A DNA stretch of 7,821 nt from positions 1-7,821 of the forward strand of contig JAEWBA010000371.1 in the NCBI GenBank assembly GCA_023391395.1, in the 5' to 3' direction. The stretch is from Pseudomonadota bacterium. Lineage in GTDB: Bacteria > Pseudomonadota > Gammaproteobacteria > Burkholderiales > Burkholderiaceae_D. Below are positions 1 to 5,380 of the stretch, one piece after another (the first letter of the stretch is position 1; the number at the start of each line of letters is the position of its first letter). A model generated the notes under the pieces. It had not been told where the DNA came from. It did no database searches and was given only the letters and a program-made list of their open reading frames with translations. The position numbers and the translations under genes are program-made.

Positions 1-466
1 GGCGCAGTCCCATCATCATGCCGTTGGCGGCGTGCAGTTGGTCGCGTCGCACCACGTAGGGCATCATCGACGTGCCGGAGGGAATGCTGAAGGCGGTGGA
101 CAGGCCGATGCCCAAGGCCAGCACATACACCATCCACAGCTTGGCTACGCCCGCCAGCACCAGCAACGCCAGCAGACCGAGCAGCAGGGTATTCACATGC
201 TTGGTCACCATCAGCACGCGCTTGGGCGAATAGCGGTCCACCAGCGCGCCGCCAACCAGGATGAAAAGCGCGCGCGGGATGCTGATGATGGCCAGCACGG
301 TGCCCAGCGCCAGGGTATCGCCGGTCATCTTCAGCACCAGCCAGGGCAGCGCGATCAGGGTGAACTGGTCTCCCAGCATGGAAATCGCCGCACCGCTCAT
401 CATCCAGCGGAAGTTGGGGTCGCGCCGCAGAGCCGCGCTCTGCGTTTTCTTGTTGTTGTCAGTCAT
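1..466 (-). CDS. MFS efflux transporter, N-terminal part (runs off left edge)
   Basis: This is a major facilitator superfamily transporter of the inner membrane, probably a proton-driven drug or small-molecule exporter. The 155 visible residues begin with a polar cytoplasmic tail (MTDNNKKTQ). Hydrophobic segments follow at about 22-45, 52-74, 93-110 and 112-130. The loop after the second segment reads GGALVDRYSPKRV (72-84), a good match to MFS motif A (GxxxDRxxRR-like) between TM2 and TM3. The GDQFTLIALPWLVL stretch near residues 32-45 is typical of the EntS/MFS_3-like exporters. The ATG at 464-466 is the only possible start, because an in-frame TGA lies three codons upstream (473-475); the Shine-Dalgarno is weak. 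The gene starts 26 bp after the stop of the MerR-TipAS regulator, so the two are very likely co-transcribed and the pump is the regulator's output. The substrate cannot be read from the sequence. The C-terminal part lies outside the window. Confidence 0.9.
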   Translation of the reverse strand, partial: MTDNNKKTQSAALRRDPNFRWMMSGAAISMLGDQFTLIALPWLVLKMTGDTLALGTVLAIISIPRALFILVGGALVDRYSPKRVLMVTKHVNTLLLGLLALLVLAGVAKLWMVYVLALGIGLSTAFSIPSGTSMMPYVVRRDQLHAANGMMMGLR

Positions 467-492
467 GGTTATTCACTTTTTTGTTGATGTTG

Positions 493-1536
493 TCATTGCT
501 GTTTGATGTGGTCCTGATGCGCTTCGAAGGCCTTCTCTATGAATTCCAGCATGGCGCTGTCGATACCTGTGCCAATGAAGATGTCCGGTTCGTTCTGGCT
601 CGCAGTCCGGACTTTCGCCAGCACGGCCGGATCGCTGCCCCATGTCGCATGCACGAGCTGCAGCCAACGCAGGGCCAGCGGCTGCATGCGCTCGCTGTGC
701 GGGCTCGTTCCCTGCTCCATCTGTTGGCGCACTTCGGCGATCAGCGCGGTCCATAGCCTGTGGTCAGGGCCTTTTCTCGCCCGTGCCGCCGCCAGCTCTT
801 CCGGGCTCAGGTACTTTTCATAAAAGCGCCAACGGCTGTGGGCGCCTGCTCTGGAGACATAATCGATTAGTTCGCCATCCACTCCGGTCTGCGTTTGCAC
901 CGTCGGTTCATTTCGGTGCATCGCATCCAGCTTGAGGATCAGGCGCGCATCGCCGCCCATGGTTTTCTGCATCAGCGCCATCCAGCGCCCTGCCAGCTCC
1001 TGCGCCGCCCCGCTTTCCGGCGCAATGCCTTGCGCCATCAGAGCGCGCAGTTCGGCGATCAGCGGCGGCCACAGCGAATCGCTGTCTTCCCTGAACTGTT
1101 CCTTCATTGCGCGCATGGTCTTCAAGTCATCACTGCTGAAATAGCGGTCGTAGATCGCCATCATTTCCAGGGTCGCCAGCCACTTGTGCAAGTCGGGCTC
1201 GATATTCCTTTTCAGCTTGCTCTGCAGTTCCCGCAGGCGCTCGCGCAACTCGCTGGCGCGGGCCACCTGACGGTCGAGGGCAAGAATCTGCTGTTCGATC
1301 ACCGACTCCAAGTCGGCGCCGCCGCCTTGCAACAGCTCGCCGATCTCGGCCAGCGACAGGTCCAGCCGCCGCAAGGCCTGGATGCGGTGCAGGCGTTCGA
1401 TATCGGTGCGGTTGTAGAGGCGATAGCCGGCGTCGGAACGCGCCGAGGGCTGCAGCAAGCCGATGGCGTCGTAGTGGTGCAGGGTGCGTACCGTCAGGCC
1501 GGTACGCTTGGCCAGTTCGCCGATTTTCAGCAGCAT
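493..1536 (-). CDS. MerR-family regulator with two tandem TipAS-like ligand-binding domains
   Basis: This 347-aa transcription factor should bind DNA as a dimer and switch on its own operon when it binds a ligand. Residues 1-70 form the MerR winged helix-turn-helix (KIGELAKRTGLTVRTLHHYD, then GLLQPSARSDAGYRLY). Residues 75-112 are a charged helix suited to the dimer coiled coil. Two TipAS-like (antibiotic-recognition) repeats follow, about 126-229 and 237-338. They can be aligned by eye: IYDRYFSSDDL with FYEKYLSPEEL, LWPPLIAELRALMAQG with LWTALIAEVRQQMEQG, LAGRWMALMQ with LALRWLQLVH, and GVDGELIDYVSRA with GIDSAMLEFIEKA. TipAL and SkgA carry a single such domain at about 250 aa, so this is a longer, duplicated version; the albicidin-binding protein AlbA is a known TipAS-like relative. 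A MerR-type operator lies directly upstream and the MFS exporter directly downstream, which supports a drug-sensing efflux role. The ligand is unknown. The start ATG (1534-1536) has a GGGGGAAG purine run close by. Confidence 0.93.
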   Translation of the reverse strand: MLLKIGELAKRTGLTVRTLHHYDAIGLLQPSARSDAGYRLYNRTDIERLHRIQALRRLDLSLAEIGELLQGGGADLESVIEQQILALDRQVARASELRERLRELQSKLKRNIEPDLHKWLATLEMMAIYDRYFSSDDLKTMRAMKEQFREDSDSLWPPLIAELRALMAQGIAPESGAAQELAGRWMALMQKTMGGDARLILKLDAMHRNEPTVQTQTGVDGELIDYVSRAGAHSRWRFYEKYLSPEELAAARARKGPDHRLWTALIAEVRQQMEQGTSPHSERMQPLALRWLQLVHATWGSDPAVLAKVRTASQNEPDIFIGTGIDSAMLEFIEKAFEAHQDHIKQQ

Positions 1537-1556
1537 GCTTCCCCCGTTTTTTCGAC

Positions 1557-1587
1557 ACCTTAAACCCTTACGTTACGGCAGGGTCAA
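1557..1587 (-). promoter_or_regulatory. MerR-type promoter with overlapping dyad operator
   Basis: On the minus strand, a -35 box TTGACC (1582-1587) and a -10 box TAAGGT (1557-1562) are separated by 19 bp, the over-long spacer typical of MerR-activated promoters. A 21-bp dyad at 1564-1584 fills the spacer. Its arms are ACCCT and AGGGT with an inner CGT-A-ACG core, and 8 of 10 base pairs match. It ends 27 bp before the regulator's ATG, so transcription should start near 1550 and leave a leader of about 14 nt. This predicts autoregulation of the MerR-TipAS gene and, by read-through, induction of the MFS gene. No other strong promoter is visible in the 26-bp gap before the MFS gene. Confidence 0.85.
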
Positions 1588-1665
1588 GCGGTTTTGGGGA
1601 TGCGTTGGAAGAAGGGAGGGATGCTGCGAGATAGGCAAGAGCGCTGCCGCTGCAGCCCCCGGCTT

Positions 1666-1858
1666 TGTCGTTCCGAGCACAGGTGTAGCAGGGGTTTCGG
1701 ATGGCATGCCATTCGCCTGCATAACGGTATCCACTTGCAAGCGGATACGCGCCCTGCAAGGGAGGAACCTCGCCTGAATCCCTTAGAGAATGAGGGAAGA
1801 AGCTGGCCTCAAATTACCAGAGGAAGATAGAAGTTCCTCGCTCGCGCTCGGAACGACA
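1666..1858. repeat. REP/MITE-like inverted-repeat region
   Basis: This is the core of the gene-free stretch 1588-1907. A perfect 13-bp inverted repeat bounds it: TGTCGTTCCGAGC at 1666-1678 and GCTCGGAACGACA at 1846-1858. A second, inner pair is GAGGAAC (1762-1768) and GTTCCTC (1833-1839). The right end, 1833-1854, folds by itself as GTTCC...GGAAC around a GCTCGCGC core. From memory, CGTTCCGAGCGCGAGCGAGGAAC-type sequence is a common intergenic repeat in many bacterial genomes. The right end matches it on the minus strand. The left end looks like a second, opposite copy split by about 80 bp. No transposase, credible ORF or target-site duplication was seen. The right end lies 50 bp past the DUF488 stop codon and may serve as a transcript end for that operon. 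Confidence 0.55.
1727..1748. promoter_or_regulatory. Near-perfect 22-bp palindrome, possible operator
   Basis: The arms GTATCCaCTTG and CAAGcGGATAC form a 22-bp dyad with 10 of 11 base pairs and no loop, which suits a dimeric regulator or a nuclease or recombinase site better than an RNA hairpin. It lies about 140 bp upstream of the MerR-type promoter, far from any other gene start, inside the interrupted part of the repeat region. A second perfect palindrome, ATGGCATGCCAT, lies 14 bp to its left at 1701-1712. No T-run follows, so it is not a terminator. Function unknown. Confidence 0.3.
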
Positions 1859-1907
1859 GCGGAGCATGATGCACGCCCGAAGCAATCGCCTCGGCGCCAT
1901 TGCGGGT

Positions 1908-2303
1908 TCACTTCAACTCCGCCCCGCGCTCCTTGAGCAATTCCCGCAGCACGGAACGATGGCAATGCGCCTCGTCCTCGCAGTAACAGCCCAGCGACAG
2001 GTTGGTCTGGTGCGACAGGGCCGCCAGCAAGTCCAGCAGGCGGACCGCTTCCGGTGCTTTCATTTCAGTACGAAATTTCCGGGTGAAGGCGGACCATGCG
2101 CGTTCATCCTGCGCCTCTTGTGCACCAAGGGCTTGCTTCACCAGCGGCGCGGTGGGCGATAGCTCGGGCAGCCAGACATCGTAGAAATCCCGTTTCGCGA
2201 ATTCGCTCTTGGGGACGCCGCGCGGCGGGTGGCGCACCGTGCCGAGGCGCAAGCCTTCATTCTTTTCGCGGGCGCTGCCCAGTCTTACGATTCTGATCGC
2301 CAT
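1908..2303 (-). CDS. DUF488 family protein
   Basis: This 131-aa cytoplasmic protein belongs to the DUF488 (YeaO-like) family, whose molecular function is not established. Family signs are the N-terminal strand plus R/G-rich loop (IRIVRLGSAREKNEGLRLGTVRHPPRGV), the YDVWLPELSP block at 41-50, a central W..F..+F....K segment (70-82), and the C-terminal LGCYCEDEAHCHRSVLRELL block (104-123). That last block has Cys106, Cys108, Cys114 and His113/His115, and is the best conserved part of the family. Length matches typical single-domain members. The start ATG at 2301-2303 is backed by AGGGGA 7 nt upstream (2311-2316). The gene follows the thioesterase by 16 bp, and its ribosome binding site sits in that gap, so the two are probably co-transcribed. 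I infer no shared pathway from this. The repeat region downstream may end the transcript. Confidence 0.9.
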   Translation of the reverse strand: MAIRIVRLGSAREKNEGLRLGTVRHPPRGVPKSEFAKRDFYDVWLPELSPTAPLVKQALGAQEAQDERAWSAFTRKFRTEMKAPEAVRLLDLLAALSHQTNLSLGCYCEDEAHCHRSVLRELLKERGAELK

Positions 2304-2319
2304 GTGAACTTCCCCTGTT

Positions 2320-2724
2320 TCAAGCCTCCAGCACCATCTGCGTCTGCGTCACCTGCGCGCACAGCTTGCCGGTTTCCGACCGGATGGTGGTTTGCCATAC
2401 GGTGGTATTTCGGCCGCGATGCAGGGCAACGGCTTCGCCGGTCAGCGTCGAGCCTTCCGGAGCGGCGCCCATGAAGCGCGTGCCGGACTCGATGGTGGTG
2501 GTGCGTTTGCCGGCCGGCAGATTGAGATAGGCGCCGACTCCACCCAGAGTGTCGGCAAAGGCCATCAGTGCCCCGCCATGCGCGATGCCGCCGGCAGTGC
2601 ACAAGTCCGGACGCACCCGCATGGTGGCGACCACGCGTTGAGGACCGACCTCGGTCAGGCACACGCCCATCAAGCCGGGGAACAGTGGATTCAGCAAATC
2701 CTGAATAGCAGCCAACGACACCAT
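2320..2724 (-). CDS. PaaI-type hotdog-fold thioesterase
   Basis: This 134-aa single hotdog domain of the 4HBT/PaaI family probably hydrolyses an acyl-CoA or aryl-CoA thioester in the cytoplasm as a homotetramer. The central motif is GGIAHGGALMAFADTLGG (45-62), with the HGG turn at 49-51 and an acidic residue (Asp58) at the usual catalytic position on the long helix. The following strands, TTTIESGTRFMGAAPEGSTL (75-94) and ALHRGRNTTVWQTTI (100-114), carry the standard family pattern. I chose the ATG at 2722-2724 because GGAGG (2733-2737) sits 8 nt upstream and this gives the family's usual length. The frame stays open upstream to a TTG at 2823 and an ATG at 2739, but those extra residues do not look like hotdog sequence. 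It is the first gene of a likely operon with the DUF488 gene 16 bp downstream. The substrate is unknown; no paa or other catabolic genes are nearby. Confidence 0.92.
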   Translation of the reverse strand: MVSLAAIQDLLNPLFPGLMGVCLTEVGPQRVVATMRVRPDLCTAGGIAHGGALMAFADTLGGVGAYLNLPAGKRTTTIESGTRFMGAAPEGSTLTGEAVALHRGRNTTVWQTTIRSETGKLCAQVTQTQMVLEA

Positions 2725-2749
2725 TGTGTAATCCTCCATGAGCAAGTAG

Positions 2750-2766
2750 GGCAAGCTGCGCTTGCC
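2750..2766. promoter_or_regulatory. Hairpin/dyad in the thioesterase leader
   Basis: GGCAAGC and GCTTGCC form a perfect 7-bp inverted repeat around a 3-nt loop, ending 12 nt upstream of the thioesterase Shine-Dalgarno (2733-2737). The motif GCAAG/CTTGC occurs again at 2742-2746 and 2772-2776, and a TTGAG/CTCAA pair follows at 2779-2792, so the 50 bp carry several overlapping small dyads. It could be an operator between the divergent thioesterase and the small ORF, or a 5' leader hairpin. It has no U-run, so it is not a terminator. Confidence 0.35.
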
Positions 2767-2846
2767 AAGACGCAAGCCTTGAGAAAGCTCAATCCGCCCA
2801 GACATACCGTTGTTAGAGTTCAAGTCCAGCCGAGGAGGATCGCCAC

Positions 2847-2957
2847 ATGCAACACTATCACGCCGCCCTTGCCTACAACGAGCGCCTTGTCAACGCGGCG
2901 TTCGAATTCTGGATGATGGCCACCCTGCCCAGCCTGTATTTCGCCCGCGCGCTATAG
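2847..2957 (+). CDS. Small 36-aa ORF with strong ribosome binding site
   Basis: A short ORF, ATG (2847-2849) to TAG (2955-2957), lies in the gap between the divergent thioesterase and the MscS channel. AGGAGG (2833-2838) sits exactly 8 nt before the ATG, the best Shine-Dalgarno in the window. The 36-residue product starts MQHYHAALAYNERLVNAAFE and continues with FWMMATLPSLYFARAL. The first half could form an amphipathic helix and the second half is aromatic and hydrophobic, so membrane association or partner binding is possible. I do not recognise a family. No clear promoter was found, and the sequence after the stop is GC-rich with an inverted GCGCCG (2972-2977)/CGGCGC (2999-3004) pair but no T-run. 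The main support is the ribosome binding site and the natural-looking peptide; the alternative is a chance ORF. Confidence 0.5.
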   Translation: MQHYHAALAYNERLVNAAFEFWMMATLPSLYFARAL

Positions 2958-3123
2958 CCCGCCTGCCGCCGGCGCCGCGCCGCTTGCCGCGGAAGGCACG
3001 GCGCTAGCTCCCGTTTGCAATACCGCCTGCCCCTGACGGCGGAACTCCGGTTGCCGCCGCCCATCCGTTCAGGTTGCGACAGGCCGCAACTCCGGCGCGC
3101 CATCATCCCTTCTGCGAGACGTC

Positions 3124-4224
3124 ATGCCAGCTTGGACCGAGACCCTGATCTATGCGCTCTTGCCGTGGATGGTGCTCATCAATCGCCTGCCCTGGATCTG
3201 GATCCTGGTCGAGCTCCTGGTCGCTTTCCTCGCGGTGCTGGTGCTTCACCGCCTGGGCACCCGGTTTCTGCTGCGCCTGAGCGGACCATTTGCGTTTTCG
3301 CGCCATCTGGTTTTGTATGGCAACCGCTCTGGCGCGGTGGCCATGTTTTTCCTGGCTACCCAGGTCGTGCTGCGCAGCGCCCCGGATACTTTGCCTGCCA
3401 TGGCGCTGGCGCGCCATTTGAGCGCGATTGCGCTGGTGGTGACCTTGACCTGGCTGGCGGTACGTTGTGTGGCGGCGGTTGCCGATACCATCATCGAAAT
3501 CAATCCCGCCCACGAGGCGGATAATCTGCAGGCGCGCCGCATACAGACCCAGACGCGCGTGCTGTCGCGCATCGTCATGGTGCTGGTGATACTGATCGGC
3601 ACTGGCGCGGCCTTGATGACCTTGCCCCTGCTGCGCCAGATCGGCACCAGCCTGCTGGCATCGGCAGGCGTCGCCGGCCTGGTGGTGGGCTTTGCCGCCA
3701 AGCCGGTGCTAGGCAACCTGATTGCTGGCCTGCAGATTGCACTTGCGCAGCCGATCCGGCTGGACGATGTGGTCATCATCCAGGGCGAATGGGGCGTGAT
3801 CGAGGAAATCACCGGCACCTACGTGGTGGTGCGTATCTGGGACCAGCGGCGCCTGGTCGTGCCTTTGCAGTGGTTCATCGAAAACCCCTTCCAGAACTGG
3901 ACGCGCACCAATGCCGACATCCTGGGCACGGTGTTCATCTGGGTCGATTACCGCATGCCGATCCCGGCCATGCGCGCGGAAGCCCAGCGCATCTGCGAAA
4001 ACGCGCCGGAGTGGGATGGCCGCCTGGTCGAAACCCAGGTGGTGGAAGTCAGCGAGCGGGCGCAACAGGTGCGCATCCTGGTCAGCGCCAAGGATGCCGG
4101 GCATGCCTGGCACCTGCGTGCCCGCGTGCGCGAGGAAATGATCGATTTCATCCAGCGCGAGTATCCCGATTACCTGCCGCGGCTGCGCACCGACGTTGGC
4201 GCGTCGAAAACGGGCGAAGCTTAG
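3124..4224 (+). CDS. MscS-family mechanosensitive ion channel
   Basis: This 366-aa inner-membrane channel should open under membrane tension and release solutes during osmotic downshock, as a homoheptamer if it follows MscS. Hydrophobic segments lie at about 24-44, 67-84, 97-119 and 148-169. The pore-lining helix is at about 173-208 and has the small-residue packing pattern of MscS TM3 (SLLASAGVAGLVVGFAAKPV, then GNLIAGLQIALAQP). The beta domain follows directly: IRLDDVVIIQGEWGVIEEIT (211-230), then VRIWDQRRLVVPLQWFIENP (236-255) and FQNWTR, the equivalent of the IPN-containing strand in E. coli MscS. Residues 265-355 form the alpha/beta C-terminal domain. It is longer than E. coli MscS (286 aa) because of extra N-terminal helices, but lacks the big periplasmic domain of MscK. 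The ATG at 3124 has only a weak purine stretch (GAGAC) upstream, so an alternative start is possible. It appears to be a single-gene unit. Confidence 0.93.
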   Translation: MPAWTETLIYALLPWMVLINRLPWIWILVELLVAFLAVLVLHRLGTRFLLRLSGPFAFSRHLVLYGNRSGAVAMFFLATQVVLRSAPDTLPAMALARHLSAIALVVTLTWLAVRCVAAVADTIIEINPAHEADNLQARRIQTQTRVLSRIVMVLVILIGTGAALMTLPLLRQIGTSLLASAGVAGLVVGFAAKPVLGNLIAGLQIALAQPIRLDDVVIIQGEWGVIEEITGTYVVVRIWDQRRLVVPLQWFIENPFQNWTRTNADILGTVFIWVDYRMPIPAMRAEAQRICENAPEWDGRLVETQVVEVSERAQQVRILVSAKDAGHAWHLRARVREEMIDFIQREYPDYLPRLRTDVGASKTGEA

Positions 4225-4354
4225 CTGACGCTTAATTGGCGCCATGGTGCGTCGTTCGATACACAAGCTGCCGGCCTACGTCGGTGCACCGTGTTGCCGT
4301 TCCGTGCACCGCGCCCCGCCTTGGCCTTTCCCTGCATGCCGCGTTTGCCGCCCT

Positions 4355-4360
4355 TATACT
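4355..4360 (+). promoter_or_regulatory. Possible -10 box for the ketopantoate-reductase-like gene
   Basis: TATACT matches the sigma-70 -10 consensus at 5 of 6 positions and lies 30 bp before the ATG at 4391, so transcription would start near 4367 with a leader of about 24 nt. The -35 region at the expected distance (CTGCAT, 4332-4337) is poor. The rest of the 166-bp gap after the MscS gene has only short GTGCAC repeats and a GACGC/GCGTC pair, with no clear terminator. Confidence 0.35.
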
Positions 4361-4390
4361 TGGGCGCTTCACGACAATCCGGATCTATCC

Positions 4391-5371
4391 ATGAAGATCG
4401 CCGTTTACGGCGCCGGGGCGGTCGGCGGCCTGATGGCAGCGCGGCTGGCGGCAAGCGGCGCAGAAGTGAGCCTGATCGCGCGCGGGGCGACACTGGTCGC
4501 GATCAGGCAACACGGCCTGCGCCTGCAAACGCCGCAGGGCCTGCAGGCGTTCCGCCTGCGCGCGGACGAAAGCGCGGCCGCGCTGGGCACGCAGGACATG
4601 GTCATCCTCGCCGTCAAGGCGACCGCGCTGGATGCGGTGGCCGCACAGATCGCCCCACTGCTCGGCCGCGACACCATGGTGATGACCGCCATGAACGGCG
4701 TGCCTTGGTGGTTTTTCCTGCCGGACGGCATTCCTTACGCAGGTACGGCATTGCCGCTGCTCGACCCGGACGGTGCCCTGGCGCGCGTCATTGCCCTCGA
4801 GCGCGTGATCGGCTGCGTTGTGCACCTCTCCAGTGCCTGTCCCGAGCCCGGGCTGGTGCGGCCGGGTTTCGGCAATCGGTTGATCGTGGGTGAACCGGCC
4901 GGCGGCGTGTCGGCGCGGGTTAGCGCCTTGCAGGAATTGCTGGCGGGCGCCGGCTTCGAGACGGAAGCCAGCTGCGATATCCGTACCGACGTCTGGTACA
5001 AGCTGTGGGGCAACATGACCGTGAATCCGGTCTCGGCACTGACCGGCGCCACCGGCGACCGGATTCTCGCCGATCCGCTGGTGCGCGAACTATGCCTGGC
5101 GGCGATGCGGGAAGCGGCGGCCATTGGCGAGCGGATCGGCTGCCCGATCGCGCAAAGCGGCGAGGAACGCCTGGCTGTCGCCCATCAGCTGGGAGCTTTC
5201 AAGACCTCGATGCTGCAGGATGCGCAGGCCGGCAAGCCGCTCGAGATCGATGCCTTGATCGGAGAGGTGCACGAGATCGGCAAACTGGTTGCCATTCCTA
5301 CACCCTGCATCGACAGCCTGCTCGGCCTGGTGCGCCTGTATGGCCGCACGCATGGCTTGTATCCCGCTTGA
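4391..5371 (+). CDS. 2-dehydropantoate 2-reductase family (ApbA/PanE-like)
   Basis: This 326-aa cytoplasmic NAD(P)H-dependent oxidoreductase belongs to the ketopantoate reductase family; PanE itself reduces 2-dehydropantoate to pantoate for pantothenate and CoA synthesis. Residues 1-30 are the Rossmann start (MKIAVYGAGAVGG, GxGxxG at 7-12, then basic Arg31, which would suit NADPH). VILAVKA (71-77) and MNGVPWWFF (101-109, with the family Asn102) follow. The C-terminal helical domain has VWYKLWGNMTVNPVSALTGA (201-220), where Lys204 and Asn208 sit at the catalytic lysine and asparagine positions, and PLEIDALIGEV (283-293) with the conserved Glu. The open frame extends upstream to 4244, but the Rossmann motif fixes the ATG at 4391; no good Shine-Dalgarno is visible. 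The NGVPWWFF variant is common in paralogues of PanE whose substrate is untested, so pantoate synthesis here is not certain. No other pantothenate gene is nearby. It converges with the lipoprotein gene, 9 bp between stops. Confidence 0.9.
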   Translation: MKIAVYGAGAVGGLMAARLAASGAEVSLIARGATLVAIRQHGLRLQTPQGLQAFRLRADESAAALGTQDMVILAVKATALDAVAAQIAPLLGRDTMVMTAMNGVPWWFFLPDGIPYAGTALPLLDPDGALARVIALERVIGCVVHLSSACPEPGLVRPGFGNRLIVGEPAGGVSARVSALQELLAGAGFETEASCDIRTDVWYKLWGNMTVNPVSALTGATGDRILADPLVRELCLAAMREAAAIGERIGCPIAQSGEERLAVAHQLGAFKTSMLQDAQAGKPLEIDALIGEVHEIGKLVAIPTPCIDSLLGLVRLYGRTHGLYPA

Positions 5372-5380
5372 AGCCGCCGC

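Noticed and set aside
32..487. Plus-strand open frame of 151 codons at the left edge
   Set aside because: It is His/Gln-rich antisense sequence of the MFS transporter gene, which has clear membrane segments and motif A on the minus strand.
895..1563. Plus-strand open frame of 222 codons opposite the MerR gene
   Set aside because: It is antisense to the well-supported MerR-TipAS gene and its translation resembles no real protein.
1568..1759. 63-codon minus-strand open frame in the gap between MerR and DUF488
   Set aside because: It overlaps the MerR promoter and the repeat region, and has no ribosome binding site or recognisable sequence.
2725..2823. 33-residue N-terminal extension of the thioesterase from a TTG start
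   Set aside because: It has no ribosome binding site and no hotdog-like sequence; the ATG at 2724 has GGAGG at ideal spacing.
3073..3090. GTTGCG/CGCAAC inverted repeat upstream of the MscS gene
   Set aside because: A 6-bp stem with a 6-nt loop and no T-run in GC-rich sequence is likely by chance; too weak to call an operator or terminator.
4244..4390. 49-residue N-terminal extension of the ketopantoate-reductase-like protein
   Set aside because: The Rossmann motif begins at the ATG at 4391, as in the family, and the extension translates to Cys/Pro-rich non-protein-like sequence.
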